Positions 10,101 to 19,297 of a stretch of 55,933 nucleotides of DNA are shown here, piece after piece; position 1 is the stretch's first letter; each line of letters starts with the position of its first letter. The stretch is from an uncultured Pseudomonadota bacterium (lineage in GTDB: Bacteria; Pseudomonadota; Gammaproteobacteria; Ga0077536), in assembly GCA_903825645.1 (NCBI GenBank), contig CAIKBL010000015.1, forward strand, positions 1 to 55,933, given 5' to 3'. The notes under the pieces were generated by a model, which made no database searches, had not been told where the DNA came from, and saw only the letters and a program-made list of their open reading frames with translations. The position numbers and the translations under genes are program-made.

Positions 10101-10642
10101 CGGTTAAATCCCGCGTCGCGCGCGGCCACGAACAAGGCATTCGCCACTGTACGCGTAAATTCGTTTACCAGCAGTGCGGCTGCGCGTTCTATGGCCGCCG
10201 AAAACAGGGGGAGGATGCGTGCGGTGAATTCGGGGACAAATCGGCGCTGCGTATCGGCGAGCGCCAAGGGCGTTTGCGGTATCGGGTCGAGGGGCTCAGG
10301 CTGCGCGCGGCCCTGCAATAATGTGATCACCGCCGGGTCCGGATCTTGGAAGGACGCCCCGAGTCCGTGCGCGGTGCGGCGACAAACGACAAGGTCGAGA
10401 TGGTAGGTCTGGGACGCCTCGTTGTCGTCTAGTTCGAAAATCAAACGCGCCATCGTCTGTGGCGCCACATGCTGCAACTGCAGCGCATCCATCTGCACGA
10501 ACACCCCGGCGATGCAGAAATCCTTGACGTGACAAGGCATCGGCGGCTGCTCCCCGAACGCAATCTGCGCTTCGAGATCCATCGGGAGCCGGACAAAATG
10601 TCGTCGCTCCAAGCCGCCGTCTGACACGTCAGTCTCCGTCAC
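7133..10642 (-). CDS. PilZ-DUF1631-GGDEF-EAL multidomain protein with degenerate cyclase and phosphodiesterase sites
   Basis: 1169 residues. Order: PilZ-like domain about 10-112 (ERRHFVRLP, then DFCIAGVFVQ); DUF1631 about 130-740, interrupted by a Gly/Pro-rich linker near 355-420; GGDEF-like 750-900 starting DPLTGLLTRAAF; EAL-like about 930-1165. The cyclase motif is GGGEW (828-832) instead of GGDEF. In the EAL domain the signature is HEM (940-942), the DDFGTG block reads GEFGAG and the KID block reads GLP. All key metal ligands are thus lost, so it should bind rather than make or break c-di-GMP. The N-terminal RRHFVRL matches the RxxxR ligand motif of PilZ, supporting a receptor role. The downstream kinase gene overlaps it by 32 bp, pointing to one functional unit. 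Confidence 0.85.
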   Translation of the reverse strand: MTETDVSDGGLERRHFVRLPMDLEAQIAFGEQPPMPCHVKDFCIAGVFVQMDALQLQHVAPQTMARLIFELDDNEASQTYHLDLVVCRRTAHGLGASFQDPDPAVITLLQGRAQPEPLDPIPQTPLALADTQRRFVPEFTARILPLFSAAIERAAALLVNEFTRTVANALFVAARDAGFNREQRMLVDAQNVLRAQSAALAAGFPGLLTRGIAMLDDPLRVKDRNETASDAELSLIDKNDFEEFLTVSEVAAELESQCRAALYDLNKRLSFLARREIDNTNNPIGPMVVCNIFAELLQDFFDDFSVIDIAYQSLRKLLEQHLPRLYEEINTLLVQHNILPIVEPEKFDIKKSTSTARRGAGEPAHADRYANTGPPGAFANTWTQQSWDPAALGGPGIGMGGEAPFGGGMGGAPPRPELRRAMSAAQSQLALRRQLVPAATTAPPAYSTAQVVDGLRDLRTQMTGVAAPDLMPADVIKAQISETLRTHGQDSMAVGQAESDAIDIVVGLFQSLLSDTRVGEFAKGNLRRLQGPVHQAAIVDPTFFESEQHPLRQLIDRVAVTESLPDGEGLHLEARLREMTDDVNLSYDGEPAVVAPLVAELDGYLERQRTVFEQNIRAIVGGAEAQQNIVRERRERRNEARPAEPKFPDELQRWVARAKALQPGDVVVMNANTAAPYTVTLAWIGDDFNPFIFADAQGQKSVSMTLQQVAVYLRRGLIQILPHDEQNAVDRAIFGVVTGFHEEIVMRAARDPLTGLLTRAAFAQAVDTWFEEAPQDATGAVLCELAVDNLKAVNEQFGTATGDELIRTVSQELVATFGVVKVKIGRLGGGEWGIFWTEGGLESTLRQVQALVAKIQEQQLAVGLEFEPRAMAGIAVADISLQQAEALINAAHEATGIARTQGVDPVYVAGSDTKKRQQLEQIRAYVDKAVTRQRLSLLCHEMRPMNKRTAPVARVLVSAKDRNGKLLPWDLFAQASRGSPHSYDMDLWTLRETLRWVATHDADCQKFSGFVIPLSPAALEATDLADKVINELMETSVPPARICFELDDKAAKARLAEAGNFINTLREFGCRFALGEFGAGQGDFEYLRELAVDFVGLPGNYTTDARHDPNVLAVAKSINELAHFMGKQTIASTHGDAGASGLLSEMKVDFIHDTSRTTRLALESRDRNT

Positions 10643-10877
10643 GACTTTTCACCCGGATTGCGGAGACGCGCCCACACGGGCGCGGCGCATCGCCCCCGCC
10701 ATCGTGATGCCCACACACCTCTTCAGGTTGAAATGCTGCCGGTAAACACATTGGGCTCACTATATCACTGCTTGGACCCGCCGATCAGGGGGACAGTTGA
10801 GCAGACGGTCGGGGACGCCCCCTCCGTTATCCCGCCGCATATGCGACAATGGCCAAGGCTCAACTCAATCATGACTT
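10643..10877. other. Divergent promoter region upstream of glnS
   Basis: 235 bp between the divergent starts of the PilZ/DUF1631 gene and glnS. It must hold both promoters. I see no convincing -35/-10 pair or leader hairpin, and glnS has only a weak ribosome site. Confidence 0.4.
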
Positions 10878-12560
10878 ATGGACAACCCGCCTCTCACCGG
10901 CCCGCGCCCTAATTTCATCCGTAATCTGATCGATAGTGAGCTCGCCTCGGGGCGACACACCACCGTGGCGACGCGCTTTCCACCCGAGCCGAACGGCTAC
11001 CTCCATATCGGGCACGCCAAGTCGATTTGCCTGAACTTCGGGCTTGCGCAGGACTACCAGGGGACCTGCAATCTGCGATTCGATGATACGAATCCCGAAA
11101 AGGAGAGTGCCGAGTACGAGCGCGCAATCGCCGAAGACGTGAGTTGGCTGGGTTTCAGTTGGGCCAATCGCCGCTTCCACGCGTCGGACTATTTCGAGCA
11201 ATTGCACGACTATGCCGTATGCCTTATCGAAGCCGACAAGGCCTATGTCGACAGCCTCTCGGCAGAGGATACCCGCCAATACCGGGGAACGCTGACCGAA
11301 CCTGGACAAAACAGTCCTTATCGGAGCCGCACTGTGGCCGAGAACTTGGACATGTTTCGCCGGATGCGTGCCGGCGAATTTGCGGATGGCACCCATGTGC
11401 TGCGCGCCAAAATCGACATGGCATCGCCCAATATCAATATGCGAGATCCGGTCATCTACCGGATCCGCCGCACCGCCCATCACCGGACAGGCGATCGCTG
11501 GTGCATCTACCCGATGTACGACTACACGCATTGCCTGTCCGACGCACTGGAAGGCATTACCCATTCCCTGTGCACGCTCGAATTCGAAGACCATCGACCG
11601 CTTTATGATTGGGTACTCGACAGTCTACCGGTGCCCTGCCATCCCCAGCAGACGGAATTCGCGCGCCTAGAGCTCAATTACACCATCACCAGTAAGCGCA
11701 AGCTGCACGCCCTGGTCAGTGAAGGACTGGTCGACGGCTGGGATGATCCGCGCCTGCCAACCCTCAAGGGCATGCGTCGGCGGGGCTATTCGCCGCAGGC
11801 GCTGCGCGAATTCTGCGATCGGGTTGGCCTGACCAAGAAACAGACCGTCATCGACATGGGCGCGCTGGAGACCTGCATACGCGAAGATTTGGATGCCACC
11901 ACGCCCCGCATGATGGCGGTACTCGATCCTCTGAAGGTCATTATCGAGGACTATCCTGAGGATCAGATCGAACAACTCGAGGCCCCTAATCACCCCAAAG
12001 ATCCCGCCTTCGGTCATCGCGCGCTACCGTTCGCGCGTGAGCTCTATATCGAGCGCGACGATTACTTGGACGATCCGCCGAAAAAATTTCATCGGCTCGG
12101 GCCAGGTCGAGAAGTGCGCCTGCGTTATGGCTATTTGCTGACCTGCCGTGAGGCCGTGCGGGACGAGAACGGCCGTGTCATCGAGCTGCGGTGCACCCAT
12201 GATCCCTTGTCGCGCGGGGGCAATGCGCCAGACGGGCGGCAGGTGAAAGGGACGATTCACTGGGTTGCCGCCCCGACCGCTGTGGCGGCGGAAGTGCGGC
12301 TCTATGATCGCCTCTTCACGGTGCCTGATCCGGGTGCGCGAGAAGATTTTCGTGCCCTGCTGAATCCGGATTCCAAACGCCTCGTCACGGGCGCCTGGGT
12401 GGAGCCGGCACTGGCATCGACAAACCCCGAACAAACGTTTCAGTTCGAGCGAATCGGTTATTTCTGTACGGATCGGGATAGCACTTCGACGCGTCCGGTC
12501 TTCAACCGCACCGTGACATTGCGCGACACCTGGGCAAAAGTGCAGTCAACAGAATCATGA
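10878..12560 (+). CDS. glnS: Glutaminyl-tRNA synthetase
   Basis: 560 residues, normal length. Class I synthetase that charges tRNA-Gln directly with glutamine in the cytoplasm. The HIGH motif is at 43-46 ([13 protein letters not shown]), [11 protein letters not shown] follows, and the KMSKS-equivalent is TSKRKL at 271-276. The two C-terminal anticodon-binding beta barrels occupy about 340-555, with [11 protein letters not shown] and [10 protein letters not shown] typical of GlnRS. Direct glutaminylation with GlnS is usual in gamma and beta proteobacteria. The ATG at 10878 has a poor ribosome site, but the homology starts close behind it. It is followed by tRNA-Arg on the same strand. Confidence 0.96.
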   Translation: MDNPPLTGPRPNFIRNLIDSELASGRHTTVATRFPPEPNGYLHIGHAKSICLNFGLAQDYQGTCNLRFDDTNPEKESAEYERAIAEDVSWLGFSWANRRFHASDYFEQLHDYAVCLIEADKAYVDSLSAEDTRQYRGTLTEPGQNSPYRSRTVAENLDMFRRMRAGEFADGTHVLRAKIDMASPNINMRDPVIYRIRRTAHHRTGDRWCIYPMYDYTHCLSDALEGITHSLCTLEFEDHRPLYDWVLDSLPVPCHPQQTEFARLELNYTITSKRKLHALVSEGLVDGWDDPRLPTLKGMRRRGYSPQALREFCDRVGLTKKQTVIDMGALETCIREDLDATTPRMMAVLDPLKVIIEDYPEDQIEQLEAPNHPKDPAFGHRALPFARELYIERDDYLDDPPKKFHRLGPGREVRLRYGYLLTCREAVRDENGRVIELRCTHDPLSRGGNAPDGRQVKGTIHWVAAPTAVAAEVRLYDRLFTVPDPGAREDFRALLNPDSKRLVTGAWVEPALASTNPEQTFQFERIGYFCTDRDSTSTRPVFNRTVTLRDTWAKVQSTES

Positions 12561-12634
12561 CACCGGTGCAGTGCGGCCGGGTCGACGTACAATAGCGTGG
12601 GTGCGCACCGCGCGGGGCGTGCGCTTGGATTTTT

Positions 12635-12710
12635 CTCGCCATAGTTCAATTGGATAGAACACGCCCCTCCTAAGGGTGAAATTCAGGTTCAAGTCCTGAT
12701 GGCGAGGCCA
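12635..12710 (+). tRNA. tRNA-Arg(CCT)
   Basis: 76 nt including an encoded CCA. Acceptor stem CTCGCCA pairs perfectly with TGGCGAG, D stem GTTC/GAAC, anticodon stem CGCCC/GGGTG with loop CTCCTAA (anticodon CCT, reading AGG), and T stem TCAGG/CCTGA with loop TTCAAGT. It lies 74 nt after glnS on the same strand. Confidence 0.96.
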
Positions 12711-13113
12711 ATAAAATCAACCGGTTATAAATTTCGGGCGGAGTAGTGCTTAACCATGTCTCGCGCAGACTCGCCCAGTCCGTGACCTGGCATGACACCC
12801 TCACCACACCCTGTGCGCCCTGAATGCGCAGGCAGCCAACGGCGCGCCTGTAACCGACGAAAGCGATTCCTTCCCCCGGAAACCAAATTCGGGGATCAGC
12901 GCGGCCTCATCACCAGCGATTTGGGCGGAAAGTTTTCGCCCAGGCCTCCTGTGCCTTATCCCCTCAACGCGTAAGGATTTTTTTAGGGGCCGCCGTCTCC
13001 GCGAAAATCGGACCACACATCCCGGAGTCGGATCACGTCGATATCCGCGCGAGCGGCCCGCGAGGCAGAGCGTGTAACCACCCGCCGGGTGAAGCTGCAA
13101 AGCGTCGTCGCCG
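12711..13113. other. Gene-free stretch after tRNA-Arg
   Basis: About 400 bp. Short open frames occur on both strands but none has a ribosome site together with a recognisable domain. I see no clear terminator beyond the run of T at about 12975. Confidence 0.5.
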
Positions 13114-13581
13114 TTAGAGACCCTGGAAGGAACGGCCTTCGTCCTGCGCCCCGTTCGGCGCTGAAAGGTGCATTTGCGCGAACCGCCAGCCCTGCGCCGT
13201 ACGCATAAGCCCAGCGGTAAGCCGTAACCCGGACATTGCGAACGCCTCCCCCGCCACTGAACCGGTCACCACCACATCGCAGTAAGCAAAAGCGGCCGCG
13301 TCGCCGGCCAGCGTGACGCGCAGATTACTGAACGTCGTGTCCAACTCGCCCGCTTGCGAAAAATCCCGCGCTATCTGCGTCCGCAGCGCGGCGAGTCCAA
13401 AGCACACTTCGTCCGCACCGGTGCCCACCATCACGACGTCTTCGTCACCGCTCACTAACGCCAGCAGGCCCACGGCATCCTTGGCGCGGTAGCCGTTCGC
13501 CCACTTCTGCAACAGCGCCGCGATCTCAGCAGTAGTCTCATGGACCGTTCTATTCGTCAGGGGTTTGGGGGGCGTCGTCAT
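13114..13581 (-). CDS. SnoaL/DUF4440-like (NTF2 fold) protein
   Basis: 155 residues from the ATG at 13581. The frame is open 89 codons further upstream, but that part has no family resemblance and I exclude it. The pattern is the SnoaL/DUF4440 ketosteroid-isomerase fold: an initial helix (IAALLQKWANGYRAKDAVGLLALVSGD), VMVGTGADEV, a helix with LRTQIARDF, then beta strands ending in a TAQGWRFAQMHLS block common to these proteins. Such proteins are small cytosolic dimers with varied or unknown substrates. It stands alone between tRNA-Arg and a diguanylate cyclase gene. Function not assigned. Confidence 0.75.
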   Translation of the reverse strand: MTTPPKPLTNRTVHETTAEIAALLQKWANGYRAKDAVGLLALVSGDEDVVMVGTGADEVCFGLAALRTQIARDFSQAGELDTTFSNLRVTLAGDAAAFAYCDVVVTGSVAGEAFAMSGLRLTAGLMRTAQGWRFAQMHLSAPNGAQDEGRSFQGL

Positions 13582-13949
13582 GCGGGCCTCGTAGTTGATG
13601 AAGAAGGGCCGGACGATAACAAAGCGAGCCCGACTCGTCACCCGCGCGGCTTGCGCCGCCGCTTTTGAATTTTGAGGGGAACGGACGCCGACAAAGATCC
13701 CCGCTCCTGCAGACACAAGACGGCGGGCCACACGAGCGCCGCATGGGCGGCGATCTCGCGTTACGCGCGAGGGGTGGAATGAGGCGAGGTGACGCCACCC
13801 GCCTTGCGTTGCGCAGAAGTTCCAACTTCCAGCCGGCAGGGTCATCACGCCATTATCAAGGGCGTTCCTGTGGTAGGTGGTCCCTGGCGTGACTCACTGA
13901 CAAGACCACCCCGCGCCCAAGCTTGGCATGCGCACGGCCGCGCGCGTCG
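13582..13949. other. Intergenic stretch upstream of the SnoaL-like gene
   Basis: About 370 bp. The minus strand is open in the frame of the SnoaL-like gene back to 13848, but the predicted extension is Arg/Ala-rich and has no family similarity. It is probably the promoter region plus chance coding. Nothing else is recognised. Confidence 0.4.
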
Positions 13950-15593
13950 CTAATGGGGTTTTTCCTGATCGGCAAAGGCAAGCCGGTCCTTACCGAGGCT
14001 TTTCGCGACATACAGGGCGCGGTCAGCCGCCGCAGTCAATGCCTCCGGCGTCATGCCATTTTGGGGGTACAGCGCGATCCCCAGGCTGAAAGTCGCTATG
14101 AGCGTCAGATCCGCCAGCTGAAAGGGGATCCTGACGCGGTCGAGCAGATGCTTCGCTATCGCTTCAACCTGGGCGACCGATTCTACCTCTGGCGCCAGGA
14201 CCAAAAATTCATCGCCGCCCAGACGCGTCACCGTATCGGATTCCCGTAAGCAATTTTTCATCCGGCCGGCGATTTCGACCAGCAATTGATCGCCAACGCC
14301 ATGTCCATAGGTGTCGTTCACTTTTTTGAAATCGTCTACATCCAGGCACAAGATCCCTACCATGCGGTGCTTACGTTTCGCCATCATCAGCGCCCGCGTA
14401 ATACGATCGAACAGTAAGACGCGGTTGGGTAAGCCCGTGAGAAAATCATGGATTGCCAGCGCTTCGGCTTTCGTCTTCGCAACCTCCAGCTGCTCGCGCT
14501 GTGTAATATCCGCAATGGTGCTCAAGACAAACTGGCCCGCTTCTGTTTCAACGGGACTCAGCCCTATCTCTACCGGGAACTCACTGCCATCTTTGCGCAA
14601 GCCAAACAATTTGCGGCCAGGGCCCATGAGTCGGGCTTCAGGCGCAGTGCCGAATCGCTTCCGTTGTTTGGGGTGGCGCGCGCGGTAACGCTGCGGCACG
14701 AGCATGTCCACTGTCCGGCTCAGCAACTCGCGACGGGAGTAGCCGAACAGCCTTTCTGTCTCGGCATTTACCAAGACAATAGCGCCCGTTGCATCACTCA
14801 TGATCATACCGATCGGCGCAGATTCGATCGTCGCGATGAAGAGCGACTCCGCTTGCTTACGTTGCGTAATATCTTCCGTAAAGATGAGGATACCCGCGAT
14901 GGATGACTCGTCTAACCACGGCAGAACCTCCCAGTCTAGCCATTGGCTGGTTCCGTTTTGACGGTCAAAGTGATCGCCTTTAGCAGCGATCACTTCGCCG
15001 TTGAGCGCACGCCGGTGAACTGTACGCCACCGCTCCGGGAGATCGGGGAAAATCTCGTAATGCGACAGTCCCCGCAGATCGCGATCGTCCAGACCATAGT
15101 CAAGCGCCCAGCGACGGCTGGCCGCGATGTAGCGCATCTCGCGGTCGAACATCGCCATCGCGACGGGAGCGCGCGCGATGAACACTTGTAATTGCGTTTT
15201 TTTCTCCCGGAGGGAGGCTTCCGTTCGTCGGCGCGCGGTGATGTCCACGATCGTGCAGACGAGGAGCGGTACGTCTTCGGTTACGAGGGGATTCGTGCAG
15301 ATTTCGATCGGAAACGCGGTACCATTGTGATGTAATCCTCGGAAGTCTCCGCCCATCACCTGCCGTTCCGTTTCCGAATTATCGACTAGTCTGGCGCGCT
15401 CCGCTGGACTGCCACGCTCAAATGCGTGCGGGATCAGCCTGCCGACCGATTCGCCGCGCAATCCTGCATCGGGATAACCAAAGAGTGTCGCGGCCTCGGC
15501 ATTCACCAGGACGATGAGGCCGCGTGCATCGATTACCAGAACCGCGGTCGGAATCGCGTCAATAATCTTCATCAGATCGAGGGGGCTGGTCAT
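13950..15593 (-). CDS. Diguanylate cyclase with three PAS domains
   Basis: 547 residues, no membrane segment. PAS 1 about 5-120, PAS 2 about 135-248 and PAS 3 about 250-370, each closing with a DIT motif (IVDITARR, TEDITQRK, IADITQRE). The GGDEF domain is about 380-540: DFLTGLPNRVLLFDR, DVDDFKKVND, and an intact RLGGDEF with GGDEF at 459-463. The inhibitory I-site RESD lies at 450-453, five residues before GGDEF, so product feedback by c-di-GMP is expected. There is no EAL domain. It should make c-di-GMP in response to a cytosolic signal read by the PAS domains; no haem or flavin signature is evident to me. It is the only clearly active c-di-GMP enzyme in the window. Confidence 0.93.
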   Translation of the reverse strand: MTSPLDLMKIIDAIPTAVLVIDARGLIVLVNAEAATLFGYPDAGLRGESVGRLIPHAFERGSPAERARLVDNSETERQVMGGDFRGLHHNGTAFPIEICTNPLVTEDVPLLVCTIVDITARRRTEASLREKKTQLQVFIARAPVAMAMFDREMRYIAASRRWALDYGLDDRDLRGLSHYEIFPDLPERWRTVHRRALNGEVIAAKGDHFDRQNGTSQWLDWEVLPWLDESSIAGILIFTEDITQRKQAESLFIATIESAPIGMIMSDATGAIVLVNAETERLFGYSRRELLSRTVDMLVPQRYRARHPKQRKRFGTAPEARLMGPGRKLFGLRKDGSEFPVEIGLSPVETEAGQFVLSTIADITQREQLEVAKTKAEALAIHDFLTGLPNRVLLFDRITRALMMAKRKHRMVGILCLDVDDFKKVNDTYGHGVGDQLLVEIAGRMKNCLRESDTVTRLGGDEFLVLAPEVESVAQVEAIAKHLLDRVRIPFQLADLTLIATFSLGIALYPQNGMTPEALTAAADRALYVAKSLGKDRLAFADQEKPH

Positions 15594-16572
15594 GGTATCA
15601 CCTCACGCGTTCATGATGTTTGCGTCAGTCTTTGCGCCACCACCCACACAGCCATCACAACCGTTCCTCCTCAGAAGCGATCACCGCCGATCGCGCCATC
15701 TTAAGTCAGGCCTGCGCGGTCTCCAAAACCCGACCTCGCACCGACCGAAGGGATCTGTTTCGTTGGATCCCGATCAGAGACATCCCCCGTGAGGGGCCAC
15801 GGCTCACGGGATCCCGGCTATCTTCGTGCTGAGCCGCTCAGGCAGACACTTTATCAACCGTCGCTTGATTTTCACCGCCTCGTTATTGAGACAAGCGGTG
15901 ATCCGAAAGTTCTCGTGCGATCTGCAGCTGCTGGCGAACAGGCCTTCGTCACAGGCGCCCTTGCCACCCGATTTGGGTCGAGATCTGGCCTCATCTGCCG
16001 GCACATCCCCCGCTAAGCCCGCGGGCCGGCTAACCGGAGTGGACACCCGGCACGCCGTAGGTTCGTCCAGTACAAGCCGGCTGGTCACGGCCTGATTGGC
16101 GCGTTCGTGTCGATGGTGCCGATCAACACCTTGCACGAGCACCTCAACCGGTTATCCGCAGCGCTGATGCTGGCCGATCGACACAGGCCAGCTTTTGCCA
16201 GCATCGGGTTTGCTAAAAACCTTGATGACGTTTTACCCGCGCCCGCCGATTTTTTGACCGCCGGCAGGCGTCCTGCCCTCCGGATAGCGGCGCCACCCTT
16301 ACCAAGATTCGCGAAATCATTCGAAAACCAGGGGACGCGCATGACTTGACGATCGTCGTGGATAAATCCTGAAGAGGAAACTGCCGCTTCATTAAAACTT
16401 CCAGTCGCTTTCTCGTCGGTGAGGCCAAATCGACGCGCACGACGCGCTAGATAACGATCGCTGTCGGCCGTGAAAGATCGCGCACCGGTCCCGCTTTGGA
16501 TCTGGACGAAAGCACCTCGATGCGGCGCTACCCCAACCCGCGAGGATCGGGCGCCATCCGGCACCGGTTCGG
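15594..16572. other. Gene-poor stretch, possibly decayed
   Basis: Nearly 1 kb between the cyclase and amidase genes. A minus-strand frame of 173 codons spans 16085-16606 and overlaps the amidase end; several plus-strand frames run 60-90 codons. None shows a recognisable domain, good ribosome site or convincing protein-like composition. I cannot name a gene here; decayed sequence is the simplest reading. Confidence 0.4.
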
Positions 16573-18012
16573 TCAGGCGTAATGCGGGGGAATTCGCCCT
16601 GACCAAGGCAGAGCTTGTTCCAGCTGACTCGCCAGACTGTAGAGCGTTTCCTCGTCAGCCATCCGCCCGACGAATTGCATCGCCAGCGGCAGTCCCGACT
16701 TTGCCTGCCAGAGCGGCAGCATCATCGCGGGCTGTCCGGTGCTATTGAAAAGTGCCGTGAACGCCGAATAGCCCTGAATGATCTGCTGCCACCACGCCGC
16801 GGTGTCAACGCCGGAAGCATTCTGATTAAGCTCGCCGAGCTTCGCCACGTCACGTGCCAAACCCGGGGTCAACAAGACGTCATAGTCACGCATGACCGCC
16901 CCCACCGAACGACAAACGCGGTTTTGCCAAGCCATGGCTTCTTCCATCTGAATGGCCGTGACCGTACGCGCATAGCGATAGACCTCAAGGGTGACGGCCT
17001 CCACTGTTCGCGGCCCTATTTTTCGGCCCGTCATCGCGCCAAATTGTTCCATGAAGTACGCCAACGTAGCGGCCCAAAGGCGGATCGACGATTCGTTGTA
17101 CAGCGCGGCATCGTACTGAATCTTGACGGGCTCGCAGTGATGTCCGAGCTCCTCCAGCAGTTTTCGGGTGTCGTTCAGACGCTGCCGAATTTCCCGGGTA
17201 ATGGGCGACGCACCCGGGAGTTTGTCCACCACACCTATGCGCAACACACCGGGCGGCGTCATTGCCGCCGCCAGAAACCCGCGACGCGGGGGCGCGGCAT
17301 CATAGAAAAACCCATCATCGGGACCGGCCAGTGCGTCGAGAAGCGCAGCCGAATCACGGACCGTGCGCGTCACCGCGAATTCGGCCGCCATCCCCCATAA
17401 AAAGATACCCGCGTCCGGACCCGTCGGTGTCCGCCCTCGCGCGGGTTTCATGCCGACGATGCCATTACACGCCGCCGGAATACGAATAGATCCCCCACCA
17501 TCATTGGCGTGGGCAATCGGCACTATCCCCCCGCCCACCGCCGCGCCCGCACCACCGGAAGAGCCCCCTACGGAATAGCCGAGATCCCACGGATTGCGGG
17601 TCGAACCATAAATCAGCGCTTCTGAGTTTGCGTTGAACGCCATTTCCGGCGTCGCCGTGGTGCCTATCGTCACGAGTCCTGCCGCCCGGCAACGGCGCAT
17701 CAACGCTGTATCGTGCGCGAAGCTGACGCCTGCGGCGAGACGGGAGCCCGCCGAGGTTTTCATGCCCTTGAAGTGCATGCCGAATTCTTTTACCAGGAAG
17801 GGTACCCCATGAAACGGACCGGGGCCGGAGCCACTTTTGATTTCGGCTAGCGCGTTGTCGCGCAGCGTCTGCACGACACAGTTGAGATCCGGATTGAGGC
17901 GCTCGATTCCATCGATAGCGCTATCGAGCAAATCCATCGGCGAAATTTCGCGACGTCGGACCAAATCGGCAAGACCCAGTCCGTCATATCGACTGTACTC
18001 TGGAAATATCAT
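16573..18012 (-). CDS. Amidase signature (AS) family amidase
   Basis: 479 residues. The ATG at 18012 has GGGGAG 7 nt upstream. The Ser-cisSer-Lys machinery is visible: the Lys in PFLVKEFGMHFKG, the glycine/serine-rich block YSVGGSSGGAGAAVGGG, and the nucleophile in DGGGSIRIPAACNGIVGMKPARGR. These hydrolases cleave C-N bonds of a broad range of amides. The very N-terminus (YSRYDGLGLADLVRRREISPMDLLD) and the C-terminal MLPLWQAKSGLPLAMQFVG are typical of the general amidase group and not of GatA; no gatB or gatC is nearby. Substrate unknown. It is a single-gene unit with nothing downstream on its strand for about 1 kb. Confidence 0.93.
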   Translation of the reverse strand: MIFPEYSRYDGLGLADLVRRREISPMDLLDSAIDGIERLNPDLNCVVQTLRDNALAEIKSGSGPGPFHGVPFLVKEFGMHFKGMKTSAGSRLAAGVSFAHDTALMRRCRAAGLVTIGTTATPEMAFNANSEALIYGSTRNPWDLGYSVGGSSGGAGAAVGGGIVPIAHANDGGGSIRIPAACNGIVGMKPARGRTPTGPDAGIFLWGMAAEFAVTRTVRDSAALLDALAGPDDGFFYDAAPPRRGFLAAAMTPPGVLRIGVVDKLPGASPITREIRQRLNDTRKLLEELGHHCEPVKIQYDAALYNESSIRLWAATLAYFMEQFGAMTGRKIGPRTVEAVTLEVYRYARTVTAIQMEEAMAWQNRVCRSVGAVMRDYDVLLTPGLARDVAKLGELNQNASGVDTAAWWQQIIQGYSAFTALFNSTGQPAMMLPLWQAKSGLPLAMQFVGRMADEETLYSLASQLEQALPWSGRIPPHYA

Positions 18013-18263
18013 GGCTAGACTCCCCACAGATCACGGATTGAAAAGACACCCCGGCGACTCGAATAGCCTTCTTTAGGCAAAATTATCATAACGCTGTTGC
18101 AGTTGAGGCTACCAGCATGGAGAGCCGCAGGTGCGGTGCGCAGGCCCTGTAAAGAGCAGATACTGTCTCCTCTCATTTTTTTCTTGATCTGACTCAATAC
18201 CCGTTAAAAATAATCTTCTAGCCTGTACCGACAGCGCCAGACAACAAATGAAAGGAGGCCGTC

Positions 18264-18680
18264 ATGGTACTGGCACGTGATGAACCCGCCGATCTTTAGC
18301 GCCGTATACAGCCGCAGCTAGACGAGGTCTGGCGCCGCACGCCGGAGTTTGGGGACAGCAATGTCACATCCGTCAGTGCATGCCGCGGTTGGAGATCAAG
18401 GAAGAGCCGAAACGTTTCATGGTCGCGGCGAACATCCCGGACGCAAAACCACAAGAAATCGAAGTCAGCATGGCAAGGGAACCGCACGCTTCGCGGTGAG
18501 CACGTCGTCGAGAAAGACGATAAACGTGAAAATTATCGCCGAATAGAACGAACGCGTGGCCGTTTCTATCGACGTTTTTTGGTACGCGACTGCGCCGATG
18601 CGGCCAACATTACGGAACAGGGCTGAAACGGCCTGCTCCAAATCGAAATTCCCAAAAAAGAACGCTCGAAACAATGTGGA
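18264..18680 (+). pseudogene. Decayed Hsp20 (small heat-shock protein) gene
   Basis: An intact ribosome site (AAAGGAGG at 18251-18258) precedes ATG 18264, which opens MVLARDEPADL as in Hsp20 proteins, but codon 12 is TAG (18297). The homology continues as RRIQPQLDEVW in the same frame, jumps to another frame near 18374-18480 (MPRLEIKEEPKRFMVAANI, then PDAKPQEIEV), and returns to the first frame at 18489 with LRGEHVVEKDDKREN, YRRIERTRGRFYRRF and, after a second in-frame stop (TGA 18624), NGLLQIEIPKKE. These blocks follow the alpha-crystallin domain from start to the final IPKKE in the right order. With two stops and two frame shifts the gene cannot make a full chaperone. Sequencing error is possible but unlikely for so many lesions. 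Confidence 0.85.
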
Positions 18681-19297
18681 ATTTCGGTAAGTGCTCGACT
18701 ATTGTCCGAGGATCTCAAAGATCTGTGGACAGACCTCCGATTGGGCCACGACGGCATCCAACGTCACAACCAGCCACAAACAATAGGCAGACGCCGAGGC
18801 CACGCCGGGATATCAGCGTTGCGCAGGCTAGTCCACGGGCTGCGTGCGTGCAGGCTAACCCGTTGGTGGCGAACGCGATACCGACAACAGGCTGCGCGCG
18901 GGATGGTTCAAACCGTTGCTCAGCGCCAACGAGTTCCGCGTACAGCCCTAGTCGGGCAATCGGTCAAAGGCAGTGCCGGCGGGGTCTTCCCCGGCCGGGC
19001 TGATCTCGAGGCCTCTCTCTCTGTGCTGGAATTGCATCTGTTGATACGCGCCGTGCCGCGCCTTGCGCCACGGCCTGATCCACTGAAAGACCCGCAGCGC
19101 CTCACCGCGCAGCACGCACAGACTATCGGTAACACCCCCGACATCTTCGACACGCGTCCAGCTCCGCGATCACCGCGTTATTTCCACCACCGGACCGCTG
19201 TGGATCAACGCACACGCCTAGCTCAGCCTATCCGGACAATTTGGTGGTGTGATGCTTTTGGCTTACTATCAGGCTGATAAATAAAGGGATATGTCAG
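18681..19297. other. Gene-poor stretch after the hsp20 relic
   Basis: About 620 bp. A plus-strand frame of 191 codons covers 18702-19277, but its product is Arg/Pro/His-rich without any domain I recognise, and no ribosome site stands before it. It probably shares the decay of the adjacent hsp20 relic. The last ~60 bp must include the promoter of the MOSC gene. Confidence 0.4.

Noticed and set aside
16085-16606. Minus-strand frame of 173 codons before the amidase end
   Set aside because: It overlaps the amidase tail, shows no domain and has no ribosome site; kept only as part of an unexplained stretch.
18702-19277. 191-codon plus-strand gene after the hsp20 relic
   Set aside because: No ribosome site, basic low-information product, no domain.
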